A stretch of DNA of 64,000 nt from Lycium barbarum (GCF_019175385.1 NC_083339.1:110531601-110595600); one strand, 5' to 3'; shown: positions 22,941 to 35,060, numbered from the stretch's first letter. Notes: generated by a model not told the origin, from the letters alone. Made by a program: numbers and translations.

Positions 22941-23640
22941 TTTACCCACCTTGAGATAAGTGGGTAAGTAGAGCACATTTTTCCGACATCCAAGGATATG
23001 TCATGAGCATGTATATGAGAACCTTGAAGAAAATTAGGATGACCAGTTAGTATGGACTGAATTTGTATATGGTATTAGTCAACATTCCAATATCTATATG
23101 GCTCATATGAAGTTTTATAAGAATGGGAGAATGTCAGATTGTTTGAAATTTGAAATCTCATCCTGAAGAAATTTACGAAAAGTAATAAGGAAGGTAAGTA
23201 TGACCTTCGATATCTTAGACTTCGCAAGATAATAGTCGAAGGACCTACTAGAGTTACCCTCAAAATCGAAATCTGTATATTCAGTCTTTTACATGTCTAT
23301 GCTTCGCAAGTGTATTGAGAAATCCCCTCATAGTTGTACCAATTGATGATATTTGGAGCATAGAACAATTATCATATAAGGAAGTCCCTACTACCCTCTC
23401 AGATCGCCAAAGTTCTAGGATCGTGGATTAAAAACCAGAGATGTAGCCTTGGTAATAGTACTATGAAAGAATGTGAAGGTAGAAGAGATGACTTGAGAAG
23501 GTAAGAAAGATATGAGATGCAAGTATCCACATTTGTCTCCATTACTAAAGGAGATCTAGATTGAGATATTATAACCTTCAGGTTGGTAGTACTACAGCTA
23601 CAGAGGATGCTCTACCGAAACTTCTATAAGATCTCTGAGA
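22941..23640 (+). pseudogene. Integrase C-terminal remnant, chromodomain-like end
   Basis: Scattered matches to the end of chromovirus integrase appear across frames: EFVYGISQHSNIYMAHMKFY near 23058-23117, SMLRKCI near 23300-23320, VPIDDIW...EQLSYKEVP near 23336-23385, and KYPHLSP near 23522-23542. They occur in the right order but with stops and shifts between them. This supports a chromovirus origin. Confidence 0.7.
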
Positions 23641-23667
23641 GTTTAACATTCGAGGACGAATGTTTTT

Positions 23668-23680
23668 AAAAGGGGGAGAA
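23668..23680 (+). other. Polypurine tract of the chromovirus-like element
   Basis: AAAAGGGGGAGAA immediately precedes the 3' LTR. Confidence 0.85.
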
Positions 23681-25230
23681 TGTTACACCTCAAAATAATT
23701 TGCGTCGTTTGCGCCGTGAGTAAACTAACGTAGGCTCGGAGAGTTCATGGAACCCTTATAAGGTTAAGGAATACTCTTAAAAAGTGTTAAGCAAGTGTCT
23801 AAAGGTTCTAGGATCAAGCAAATCGAAGAAAATAAGTTTGTTAAAAATTTGGTAAAATTTGACAGAATTTTGGACAGAAATTTTGGGTCAAATTTAGAGA
23901 AGTATATCTCCTAGCATATGAAGAGTTTTGAAGTAAAGTAAAAGCCTAAAATTAAGTTCATGAAGTCTAGCTTCCAACACAACAAACCGCTCGTCGATAT
24001 GACATCGGAGTAGAGAGTTATGGACATTACAAATTAGGCCGGCGGAACAGAGGCGCGCCCAGCTACAGTGCGGGAACGCGCCAGCTATAGTGTGCGAACG
24101 CGCCAGATACAGTGTGCGAACGCGTTTCTATAGTGCGCGAACATTCTAGGTCGGTGCAAACTGACTCTAGAACAATATGAAAGGGGGTTTACCCCTTATT
24201 TTCATCCAAAACCACCCCCCAAAAATATCCTAAAACCTCTGGAACTTTCTCTCAACTTCCACCCACAAATTTTAGTCCAAATCAAGTGTAATCTCGGGAT
24301 TTAGGTTTGGATAGCGTATAGTTGTGATTATAGTATCGTGCTGCGGTGAATCTTGGCTTAGATACAAGGCGGATATTGAAGATATTGCAGCTCTAGTGGG
24401 AATGAGATCTACGAGCTTGGGAGGATAAGCATTAAGTAGTAAGAGACCAAAAAGGTATGTTAAGGCTGTCCCTTTCTTTCTAAAGGCATGATTCTTTCTT
24501 ACAAACCTATACATACTTTCCATAACATCCTTGTTCCCAAAAAGCTAGAAGTTCATGATTCTCAAAGTTCTTATGATGCCAAAGATAGATGTTTTCTATG
24601 ATGATAATGATGATGATGATGATCCCATTCTAGAGATTCCAAAGCTTATGGATCTGATGCTATTATGAGATTATTGATCTTATTTCATGATTCTTCGTGC
24701 TTTTATCATGTTACTATCCATGCCTTGCATACTCAATACATTGTTCGTACTGACGTCTTTTCTTGTGGACGTTGCGTTCATGCCCGCATGGAAGCAGGGA
24801 GACTGATCGGATCCTTAGGAGCTTCATCAGCGGAGTCTCAGAAGCGCTCCATTTGCTTCGGAGTCGTAGTCTATTGGAATTACTCTTATGTGTATATACT
24901 TGGGCATGACGGAGTCCTACCCCGTCTTTATGGATTCCTGTATTCTATATAGAGGCTCGTAGATAGATGTATGTCGCTAGATGTCCCCTAACCTTATTAG
25001 CTCATATTGTTGTTTAATATTTTGGCAGCCTTGTCGGCTTGTGATGATGGGCATAATTGTTGATGATTATATAGAAATGTGTCGTTATCTTGTGACATAT
25101 GCCCTTACAGATCATGATACCCATGAGCAATCTTTGTGGTCCACCTAGAGATGACTATGAGATATATGTTCAGAGGTGCTTAGTAGGTTAGTTCCGGGTG
25201 CCCGTCATTGCCCTCTGGTGGGTCGTGACA
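23681..25230 (+). repeat. 3' LTR of the chromovirus-like element, with internal deletion
   Basis: 1,550 bp. Compared with the 5' LTR it lacks about 565 bp (5' LTR positions about 18654-19219, including the 32-bp repeat array). It has gained extra GCGC-rich units of about 22 bp at 24054-24142 that are present once in the 5' LTR. Confidence 0.92.
24054..24142 (+). repeat. About 22-bp GC-rich tandem repeat, four units
   Basis: Variants of GCGCCAGCTATAGTGTGCGAAC. The 5' LTR has a single unit at the matching site, so this expanded after insertion or was lost on the other side. Confidence 0.8.
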
Positions 25231-25235
25231 CTAAA

Positions 25236-25760
25236 ACATAGTTTGACTTTCATGGTAGAGTTAGCAATAATAGTTTGTTTTTTCGACTTTCTATAATAGC
25301 ACCACCTCCCAAAGTAAAAATATAAATCCTGGTAGAACATAAATCACCATATAAAATGTTCTAATCTGCATCAAATAAAGGTTTTACATGAGTACAAAAT
25401 ATTTTTCTTAAAAAACAAGCCATAGATTTTTGTATCCATCACATATCTCATAACTCTTGTTATGGCATGACAGTGTTCATTACATGACTTGTTTGTAAGC
25501 TTGCTAAGTACTCTTACTGCATACGCAATATCAGGCCTAGTCCAATCAGTTACATATCACGAGCTTCTAATTAATCTAACATACTCATTTTAATCCATCA
25601 CATTATTTTTACATTGAATAACAAAGAAGTGAGCACTTGAATCAAAAGAAGTTATAGCAAGCTTACAATTAATAAAATCATATTTCTTTAGGACTTTTTC
25701 AATGTGTGATTGATTAAAAATGATTTATCACAAGTCTGAAATGTTATTTAGGTATTTTGC
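25236..25760 (-). pseudogene. Old copia retrotransposon, reverse transcriptase/RNase H part
   Basis: On the minus strand it encodes the conserved copia phrase TRPDIAYAV (about 25519-25545) followed by a RYVMDTKIYGL-like stretch. Upstream (25640-25760) it has a LKKYDFINCKLAITSFDSS-like stretch. Many stops and shifts. Together with 17060-17713 it is one copia copy split by the gypsy element. Confidence 0.75.
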
Positions 25761-25917
25761 TCTATTTATTATATATGTCCACACAACATCAAAGAACAAA
25801 TAATGTTCTTGATGAAGATGCACAAATGACCTGGCAACCAGACCTTTCAATGCAATGTTGTCACTTGACGAAAGCTTAATGATTAGCCTCCCGCCTCAAC
25901 AAATCAAAACTAACTTA

Positions 25918-26365
25918 GTAGGCATTTGGCCATGTGATATGAAATCATGATTTCGTATTTTGATTTCAAATCAACGTTTGTTTATAAAATTTGCACAAAA
26001 TTTCAACTTCAACTTCATATCATGATATCAAATCCCAAAATTGTCCAAAAAGGTATGATTTTGTTTATAAAATTTGCACAAAATTTTAACTTCAACTTCA
26101 TATCATGATATTAAATCCCAATATTGTCCAAAAAGGTATGATTTGAGATTCTAAATTTCAAACTTTTATTGGTAAAAAATAAAAAATCTATAAGTTGGTA
26201 GATATATTTACCAACCACATTTACCTACTATATATATTAAATATATAAAAAAAAAGATTTCTAAGTTGGTAGAATATTTATAATAAATTTACTCTTACCA
26301 ATCATTTACCAACTAAATTTACTTCTACCAACCTTTATTTATGTTCACCTTTTGCCAAACACGTT
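25918..26365. repeat. AT-rich segment with 83-bp direct repeat, possible MITE
   Basis: A two-copy repeat with 83-bp period covers about 25978-26145 (TTTATAAAATTTGCACAAAA at 25981 and again from 26064). The outer edges, GCATTTGGCC and TTGCCAAACACG, are roughly inverted, as in hAT-type MITEs. No target duplication was found, so the MITE reading is weak. Confidence 0.4.
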
Positions 26366-27130
26366 ACTACATCAACAAAGTAGCTGCTTTCTTTATGTGT
26401 GTGTGAGTGTGAGTAATGGAAATGCTCGGCTAGATGGCTTTCTTCGATTTTTATCTTCCACTCCATTCTTAATAACAACCAACAAAGTAGAGTTCTTATA
26501 TCTTTGTTTTTTCTTCCAGATTACTCTCAAGCCAATCCATCATCTATTAACACGTGATTTCATTCTCTACTATTTCAAATTTACTTCAACGAAAGTGCTC
26601 TATCATCTATTACTGATAAATTAGTGATTTAGTGTTTCTAATTCAGTTGGTTAGCTTTAGGAATAAGTTGTTGCTGTAAATCTTTTTTTACGTTCACATT
26701 TGTCACTGTTACTTTGTTATATTTTCCTGGAACAAGAGTACAATGCACATAACTTGTCAAGCTGATTTTGGAATTTCAGACGAAAATTCAGTGGTTGTGC
26801 CTCCACTGGTTAATAGGGTACCATAAGTTAAAATTTAATTGTGCTCATGTGAGGCAGATTTTAATAGGTTAGTACAACTGATATTTATTCAGACTTTCCG
26901 CTCCATGTAGTGTTCAATAAATACAAGCACCTTTATGCAACGATGCTAATGAATAAAACCAATATCATGGAATATGCCCTTAATGAACGCAACACTATTA
27001 TGTCTTAGCTTCAACTCACCCAATACAGCCCTTTTTATTGACAAGAATGAACAACAGAACGAATATTGCAAATAACTCAACAATTTATTGCGGAAACTAA
27101 ATATACCTTGGAATAATTACGCTAACCTAC
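26366..27130 (-). other. Intergenic DNA and probable tail of an older minus-strand LTR
   Basis: No gene is seen. The part from about 26,900 to 27130 probably belongs to the minus-strand LTR whose other pieces are 30105-30227 and 33873-34467, because the solo LTR at 27136 interrupts it. Its left end was not located. Confidence 0.4.
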
Positions 27131-28080
27131 GGGATTCCTTTCCCACCTCGGTAGGCGAACCCTTAACTCAACATTGACAACTAATAGAAAATCGCGGAAG
27201 AAAGTAACATAACATAAGTCTCATAATATGATACAATATAACCAAGTGCGGAAGTAAAGGAAATCCACCCCAGTATCTAGTCTAGTCATACAAGAGAATC
27301 TAAATTCGAATGCTAAAGTCTGAACAATAATACAAAAGTAGTCTCAAATCATGTCTCAGAATGGAAAACAAGACATAAGTAATAGAAGAGTCTTCAAGGC
27401 CAACGGATGCCATGCTCTCCCTGGAAACTCGAGTGGAAGCTGCAGAGTCGATCAGCCACGGGTCAGAGAAGTAGATCCGACCTGGTACTCTGCATTCATA
27501 AAAGAATGCAGCAAGTGTAGGTCAGTAAAAACAATAGTACTGGTAGGCATCATCGGCCGACTAAGCATAGTTAACACAATTCAAAAAATAAAGTAGATAA
27601 GCAAATAAACCAACCAACATGAGACAATATAATCGTAACCGAGTATCCGTCATCTCCTATGTAACCATCTAAACCCCAATATAATAAGTCTGAGTACATC
27701 CGATCCGAACCAATCACCACGATAGAATCATCACAATCTAATCATCACAACACAATCACCATAATCCAGTCATCACAACATCTCACTCAAGTCATAATGC
27801 AATGCAGTGCAATAATGGTATGAATGTGATGCCATGGCATGTAAATGAGGTGTACACATGTACTCCAGACGGAAATATCGACGTCTCGGTAGCATAACCC
27901 AGCGTGACTCGCGAAGTCTAAGTGCCACCCGTCCCGAATCTTTGCCCAACAGACAGACGGGATCCTGGCTAATTGCTCACAGGAGGAGTCTCACCGGCAC
28001 CACCCTAGGGGACCCGCAGAGTCCATGCACTAACAACGATCTAGGATAACATCGAAATCGGCCATGCAACAACGATGCCC

Positions 28081-28335
28081 AAATATAACCATCGGACATC
28101 GACCTCCTCACAATCACTCAAAAGAGTTTGTCAAATATCAGTTTCACAAATCAACGATTCCGGAATAAAACCTCGGACATCGGCCTTCTCACAATCACTC
28201 AAGTAAAAAAGTTTATCAAACATCAATCTCATATAAACAACGATTCCGAAATAGATCTTCGGACATCGGCCTTTTCACAAACACTCAAGTAAAAGAGTTT
28301 ATCAAATATCAGTTTCGCTCAATCAACGATACCGG
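28081..28335. repeat. Three-copy tandem repeat, about 83 bp, inside the solo LTR
   Basis: Units begin with variants of CGGACATCGGCCTTCTCACA and continue with a CAAGTAAAAGAGTTTATCAA segment and an AACGATTCCG block. Confidence 0.75.
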
Positions 28336-28439
28336 ATCATCACCGGATATCGGCCATGCATGATAAATATGAGAAATGCATGCAATGCATATGTCAATCA
28401 TCAACAATCAAGCTCAATATCACAAATACCACAACAGGG

Positions 28440-28600
28440 TTCGCCAACAATACATCACATCACAATACCAACAGTGGGTATGCCAATATATATCATATCA
28501 AGTACCAACAGTGGGTACGCCAACAATATATCAATAATCTCAAGTACCAACAGTGGGTACGCCAACAATATATCCAAGTACAACTACCAACAACGGGTAT
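28440..28600. repeat. Short tandem repeat with CCAACAGTGGGTACGCCAAC core
   Basis: Four units, about 40-55 bp apart, with AATATATC spacers. They produce two artificial open frames in different frames. Confidence 0.75.
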
Positions 28601-30104
28601 GTCAATCCTATCTGAATCAGGACAACAAGCAGAATTCGATATCTACCAACTACACATGGCATCAAGCCGACACAATTGAACAATCAAACACATATAACAG
28701 GGTGGCTAGTCCCAACACACATCAGGGCCCAGCCTAAGGCAATATTCATCTCAACTTCACACCCGAAGGTTCACATGTTGTCTCCGACATCATGATCTAA
28801 ATATGTGATTCACTATACGAAGTCTCACTAAAGGTAAACCATAACCTACCTGGATTGCCGAACTGTAACACCAACAAGTCACTTTTTTGCCTTGCCCTTC
28901 CTCTGAAGCTCATAACCAAAGTAGTCTAAGCATAATCGAATTCTATATTAGAAATCATGAAGAATGATACTAAAATTGCTATGATATCAACTAGGTCCAT
29001 TTTAACCCTAGAAATTGGGAAAATGGGCTCACAAGGGCAAAACGGGAAATTCACGGGTAAAATACCAAATTGAATCCTAGGTAATCATAACCCAACCATT
29101 AATTGTTGATTTAACCCAAGAATTGTCCCAAATCTGATTTCAAGTAAAAAAACCCCCAAATTGGGTATGAGCCCTAATTCTCCAAATCCGAAATTCAACG
29201 TTAAAAGTGGAATATATGAGGTTACTAAGATTAGATTCATCACATTTTAACATCAACATCATCAATTTATCAATTATATTCCTAGGGAAAATTCTCCCAA
29301 AACCCTCCTTCAAATTTCATTTCTAAAGGATTGAAAGGGAAGGGGAAAATCTAAGTTGATTGTGATTAAAGAGGAGTAAAGGATTAGACAAAGTTTTACC
29401 TCCAAGAATTTCTTCAATTTGACTCCAAGAACAGTATCCCCAAGCTCCAATATCGAGATATGAAATAATGAGGGTCTAAGACTCATTTAATGGATTTAAC
29501 TGCCCGTCACCTGCTACAGCGGTGCTATGACCACCCCAGCGGCGCCGACCCAACGGTCAAGCCAAAACGGCTAGGACCGCTGCTGCGGTGCTAGTGCCGC
29601 CAAAGCGGGCACCAGAACTTGGCCTAAGTTTTTCGTTTCGATCCGATTTTTCGACTAACTTCCGAGACTATCTGCTCACATACCAGATACCTAGTCCCAC
29701 ATAAAAATGCGCTACGAATGCAACTGCGGCCTCAAAATTTCCAACGGAGGTCTTGTTGACTGACTCAACCACCGATGCCTTAATTCCCAATTCCCATCCA
29801 ACGTCCCGAAATGTATCCGAATGCATTGGGAACCGAACCAAACACACACACAAGTTCTAAATGACTATCCGGACCTCTCGGAATTGACGGAATTCCAAAA
29901 AAGGTTTGTTTGCCCAAAAGTCAACTTTGGGTCAACCACTTTCACTTTTAAGCCTATATTTTCACCAAAATTGCTCGACTCCGGTCTAGACACCTCGAGA
30001 AGCATGTCAACGGTCCCCTCGGGTCAAAAGAAAGCTAATCAGTGCTCAAGAACGGGCGAATACACCGAAAGGACTATAACGACCAAACGGGTCGTTACAG
30101 GGAT

Positions 30105-30227
30105 AACCTTCCTTAATACCAACAAGTGATCCCTTCCAATCAATAACACACAGATATCAACAAGCCTCAGAACTTAGTATCCATTATACACTCGTTGTTA
30201 TCCTAGTTACTACATGTATACAACTTC
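30105..30227 (-). repeat. Middle piece of the older minus-strand LTR
   Basis: About 120 bp isolated between the solo LTR and the CACTA element. Removing both insertions joins it to 33873-34467 on one side and to the sequence left of 27131 on the other. Confidence 0.55.
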
Positions 30228-30252
30228 CCTCACTACTAGAAAAGCTCAAATT

Positions 30253-30960
30253 ACATGGGGATTTTACCTGTGAATTTTTTTCGCAAGTAATTCATGCGGA
30301 TTTTCATGCAAAAATCTAAAACTTCCTAATTTCTAGAATATTTACCTGCGGATCGATTTCCCCAGGTAAATCTGCAAGAAAATTTTGCGCCAAATTATTA
30401 CCTTGGGATTTATGTCGAAAAATAATCCCAGGTATCATTTTCGTTGGTAATTCCGCAGCTAAATAGCTAAAAATCTATAACAAATATTTTCTTTGTGAAC
30501 TAGTAGGAAAATCCCCAGGTATTGGTACTTGCGGTTTTACCTGGGGATTATTTCTTGGGAATTTATCTGGGAATTTTATCACCTAGGCAATTACTTGGAG
30601 ATTATGTTCTTGTGAATTTAGCTAGGGATTATTTCTTGGGGATTTACTTGAGAATTTTATTACCTAGGGAATTACTTGGGGATTTTGTTGCAGCGAATTT
30701 AGATGAGGATTATTGCTTGGGGATTTACCTAGGAATTTTATTATCTAGGGAATTACTTGTGGAATTTATTGCTGCGAATGTAGTTGGGGATTATAATTTG
30801 GGGATTTCCATGGGGATTTTTTTACCTATGAAATTACTTGGGATTTCGTTACTGCGAATTTAGCTAGGAATTATTTCTTGGAGATTTACTTGGAGATTTT
30901 ATTACCTAGGGAATTATTTGGGGATTTTATTGCCGTGAATTTAGTTGGAAATTACTTATT
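30253..30960. repeat. Left subterminal repeats of the CACTA element
   Basis: A dozen or more degenerate copies of TTACTTGGGGATTTT-like units. CACTA transposases bind such repeats. The run gives a spurious open frame at 30522-30863. Confidence 0.8.
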
Positions 30961-31149
30961 AGAGATTTAAAAATTATATATTTTTACAAGTTACAAAAAT
31001 TAGTGATTGTATGCAACTTAAATAATTTATAATTAACCTCCAAATAAAGTCCTTCAATATTGATTTTATCAATGATGTGAAATTTGTTTTGATTGAATTC
31101 TACATGTCATTAGGCATTGTATGGTTGGTATTAGTATATTTTTGGACGT

Positions 31150-31310
31150 CCAGCACTATTTTCTCTGTCCCATTTTACATGACACACTTTCCTTTTTCTG
31201 TATAAAAAAGAATGTCATATTTCTATATTTAAAAACTATTTAGTTTTGAACTTCTCATTTTACCCTTAATGAAATAATTCATAGCACATAAATTGGGAAG
31301 AACGGAGTAT
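31150..31310. mobile_element. Stowaway-like MITE remnant inside the CACTA element
   Basis: The left edge TTTTCTCTGTCCCATTTTAC and the right edge ending AAGAACGGAGTA resemble the ends of Solanaceae Stowaway copies (compare 55674-55897), but they are decayed and the exact ends are unclear. Confidence 0.5.
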
Positions 31311-31918
31311 TCAATAAAAAAAATCTCATAATTTTTTAATATTTAATGATTGATATAAAATATAACAAAGCTAAGAAACGATCACATCTAACATTTTTCG
31401 GCTATTATCTTTACCAAAATATACTAAATTTTCAGCTAATAACTGGCATAATTTTTTTGATAACTAATAATTTTATATGATTGATATAAAAAAGCTACGA
31501 AACGATCACATTTGACATTTTTCGGCTAATATCATTAGGATATATACTAAAAAGAATTCAACTGTAAATTTTGGAATCCATACTAAAATATGTATTGCTG
31601 GGTAATTAAGGATAATTTTTAAGTAGAGAAAATATTCATTTATATTTATTATTAACATGAAGACTAATTGTCTCCTTCAATAATAAATTTATATCAGGCG
31701 AAAATTAGTTTTTAAAATGGTTATATCCTAATTACATATTAATTTTATTTTTTGATAATACATATATTAAGCATAATATAATTTAATTATCTCTTACATA
31801 GAGTATATTTATTTTTAAATATTATAAGTGAGAATTAAGTATTGAGTAATCTTCTAATTTTATTTTGAAATATCCTCTAGATTAATATTATTGAAGTAAC
31901 TGGATCTTGTATTTGTGG

Positions 31919-32022
31919 TTACAACAACAACAACAACAACCAAATGAAATCCCACAACGTGGGATCTGGGGAGAGTAGAGTGTACGCAGACCTTACTCCT
32001 ATCAAGGTAGGACGGCTGTTGG
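31919..32022 (-). mobile_element. SINE 3' fragment (TS/SolS-like)
   Basis: On the minus strand this reads as the familiar Solanaceae SINE body (AAGGTCTGCGTACACTCTA, then CCCACGTTGTGGGATTTCA) ending in a TTG-repeat tail. On the plus strand the tail is the ACAACAACAAC run at 31920. Only the 3' part is present. Family name is from memory. Confidence 0.65.
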
Positions 32023-33872
32023 TGAAATAACTTTACCGGTTACTATATACTATTAATTCTCGTTTAGGCAATTATGATATAAAAACTTTAATGTGTTATT
32101 CAAGGTATAGTTATAAATGTCTCCTTATCAATTATTTACTTATTTAAAATATCTAATTCCTAAAATTATATTCTTGCTTTTTTTTTTCCCTTGTAAAACA
32201 CTCATCGTATGAGCAGTGCATTAATTATTGAAGAACTAGAGGTAATTTTATTTACTTGCTTATATTTGAAGAAAAATTGAATTGTAAATTTTGGAATCCA
32301 TACTTACTATATTTTACTAAATTTGTGTTAATGAGTAATTAGTATAATTTTTAAGTAGATAAAATATTCATTTATATTTATTATTAACGTGAAGTTTAAT
32401 TGTCTGATACTTAAGTTTTGTAAAATCAAACACTTGAACCTCCTATACTGTTTAGAGTCCTACACTTAAACCTCTATGAGGTATATCATCCACTAAGTGC
32501 ATTAAAATATAATTATTTCATAAGTACCTCAGATTAATTACTTAATAAGATATACCAACTATTAATAATTATTTTCTTGAATTTTAAACATGTAAGTTAT
32601 ATGTTTTCTTATTTAATTTTAGTATTTAATAATATAAAAATTTCTTGTTGTATATTAGTTTATTTATTTATTTATTTATTGTCTGCTTCAAAATTATCTT
32701 CAATTGCTTAGACCTTAGTTTGATGAAGTTTCATCTATGCAGGATTTCTATTATATAAGGGGTTTACATATTTTTTTAAAAATAAGAATAACATCATTAT
32801 ATTTAAGAGTTTCGAAAGAAAACATGTTTTGTCAAATATTATCTTATTTAAGAGTTTCAAAAGATATATATTCTAAAAATAATATCTTTTTTTTATCAAA
32901 TAAATATTTTCAACTAAAATAATTATCCTTTTTTTAATTTCATAAACAATAAATACATAATAATTCTAATTTATCTATTTTAATTTACTTAATTAAGGAT
33001 ACACCTCACATGAGATGTAAGCATATGATTTTCATAATATATTAAATAAATTTTAATTTTAAAATACATAAGGTGTATTCAAAATCAAATTATATTATAA
33101 AAACGTTTAGTGTAATTAACTCAAAAATTATATAGAAAGATATTAATATTTTTACATCTTCGATTTAATAGATGGGAGAGAATAATGTGGTTGCTTGGTG
33201 TACCACATCAGACATCATAAGTGGCCATTTCATCCCATTTCCTCCAAACAACAAGAACTTGACATTTATAAGGAAAACTACCGCAAGATGATCACTAGCG
33301 CGTGCAGATCTTGTAGGAATTAAAACTTGCTGCCAGAGTAAAGGTGTTTACCATTCAAGTAAAGTTTGATGCTAAATCCAGAAATTTGATTGATGTCTAA
33401 TCAACCAAACATTATAAATAGGGATATATACTAAATCAAATATATAGTGAAACAAAATTTACGAACTAAAATAATCAATATGATAACTTAAATATGGATA
33501 AATAAAATTAAAATATTTAATCTTGTCTTCCATGAATTTTTTGCCAAGAAATTCTGGGATTTTTTTCATGCGGATTTACTTGTGAAAGCATTCACAAGAA
33601 AATTCCTTTTTTTCATGATCTTTTACCAAAATTTTTTTGCGAACTATTAGTATTTTTGGCAAGAAATTCTGCAAGTAACTTACCTGCAGAATAAAAATCC
33701 CCAGGTAATTTACCTGGAGAATTTTAAATCCGCAGGTAATTATTACCCACGAGCTTTTTCCCAATGAATTTTGTGTGGCAGAAAAATCCGCAGGAAACTT
33801 ATTTAGTTGCGAATTTTTCTTCAAAATCACCAAGAAATTCCCCATATAATATGAGTTTTTCTATTATTGCCT

Positions 33873-34467
33873 TAAAGTATATGTACATCCATCCGAACCC
33901 CATGTCTGAAGACCTAATCATACTTTCTCCCGTCAAATTCGATATGTATATACAACTCACTAATCAAAGTCTAACTCAAGTAAACTGTAACCTATCTCGA
34001 TGATGAGCAGCTATTCGAACTTCCATGAAGTATCCGCCTTCCTAGCCTGCAGCCGAAATCCGTGAGAGATGATAATTGATGGAGAAGATGTGATGAATAT
34101 TGGAGGAGCCTCTTTTTCTCGGTGTCAAGGGTTTTTCTTAATGTAAAACCTAATAGCAGCCTTGAAGGGTCTTTTATTAAAAAGGAGGGTGAAATATAAA
34201 ACTTAGTGTGGGAAAACGCATTCATTGGTCCACGATGTCTGATGCGGCGGAGATCAGGCTCGCTACGGCGAGACCGCTATGGCTGCGCCCTATCCGCTGC
34301 AGTGAACAGAAGCTTACCCGGGCCCACGACTTTTAACTCTTTCCGAAATTGATTTTTCTAGCTATTATTCATTTTAGACACCCCATAGGACTTATCATTT
34401 AAGGTCTTAGGCCTAGATTCAGTACGGGTTTACGAAATATTAAATAATGACCAGACGGGTCGTTACA
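33873..34467 (-). repeat. Start of the older minus-strand LTR
   Basis: On the minus strand it begins TGTAACGACCCGTCTGG at 34467, matching the start of the LTR at 30099. It is interrupted by the CACTA element at 33869. No matching 5-bp duplication was found at its far end. Confidence 0.65.
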
Positions 34468-34820
34468 ACATGGGTATATATACTAAACATATCAATGAAG
34501 TGGATCACTTTTCATTTCCCCAATTCACTCTTCTCTCATCTCAGTTTAGGTTTACTGAATTCTTTCTTCTTCTTCTTCATTTGAATTGCTTTGCATTGAA
34601 GCTTCATCAACTCCATTAATGGAGTTTCAACCTCAGTCACAATTCTAACAGGGTTTTGTAGTGTTTAGTATATTTAGAGGAAAATAGTGATATAGTTGAG
34701 AGTCCTAAAAGAAACAAAAATGATATTAGCAGGCAATTCTCAATACATGCACGGTACCTTTCCATCATAACATAATTCTTTATGGTACATTTTCGCTCAT
34801 AATATTATTTCAGATATATA

Positions 34821-35060
34821 ATTATTTAACTTCAATATGACAAACTATAGAACAATATACACATTTGATAAGTTTGTGATGGCTTTTAAATTAACATTGA
34901 TGAGATGATTCTTTGACGATGGGACAATAATGATAGTTCTATTATTTAACTTCAATATCACAAATTATTTAACAATATACACGTTTGATAAGTTTGTGAT
35001 GGCTTTTTAATTAACATTAATGAGATGATTCTTTGACAATGGGACCATAATCAGGATTCT
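34821..35060. repeat. Two-copy tandem duplication, 120-bp period
   Basis: Units begin ATTATTTAACTTCAATAT at 34821 and 34941 and share GATAAGTTTGTGATGGCTTT and GATGAGATGATTCTTTGAC. Confidence 0.85.

Larger units (their letters stand above)
17719..25230 (+). mobile_element. Ty3/gypsy chromovirus-like element with scrambled pol
   Basis: It is 7,512 bp long, with perfect CTAAA duplications at 17714-17718 and 25231-25235. LTRs start TGTTACACCTC and end GGGTCGTGACA. The primer site is TGGTATCAGAGC and the polypurine tract AAAAGGGGGAGAA. gag and the start of protease are readable, then about 2.15 kb replaces what should be roughly 3 kb of pol. Only the integrase C-terminus is recognisable, with many stops. 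The large LTRs, initiator-Met primer site and chromodomain-like tail suggest the Del/Tekay branch. It was inserted into the older copia fragment. It cannot be autonomous. Confidence 0.9.
27136..30099 (-). repeat. Solo LTR, 2.96 kb, minus strand
   Basis: On the minus strand it starts TGTAACGACCCG at 30099. GGGAT flanks both ends (27131-27135 and 30100-30104). Its far end reads GGA instead of the usual CA, so that boundary is less secure. It contains an 83-bp type repeat at 28081-28335 and a CCAACAGTGGGTA repeat at 28440-28600. The open frames at 27351, 28356, 28360 and 29821 are repeat-derived. Confidence 0.65.
30231..33869. mobile_element. Non-autonomous CACTA (En/Spm-type) element
   Basis: 3,639 bp. 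The left end is CACTACTAGAAAAGCTC; the right end read in reverse is CAATAATAGAAAAACTC. A 3-bp CCT duplication lies on both sides (30228-30230 and 33870-33872). Subterminal repeats fill about 30250-30960 on the left (variants of TTACTTGGGGATTTTATT) and about 33530-33845 on the right. The rest is AT-rich, with no transposase, so it would need enzyme from elsewhere. The right end has drifted at several positions (CAATA for CACTA), so it is not recent. It carries a SINE fragment and a Stowaway-like MITE. Confidence 0.9.

Noticed and set aside
28081..28600. CRISPR-like array of spaced repeats
   Set aside because: Repeats are imperfect, spacers are similar to each other and the host is a plant; these are tandem repeats in an LTR.
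28356..28737. Overlapping frames rich in Asn, Gln and Tyr
   Set aside because: Products of the CCAACAGTGGGTA tandem repeat inside a solo LTR.
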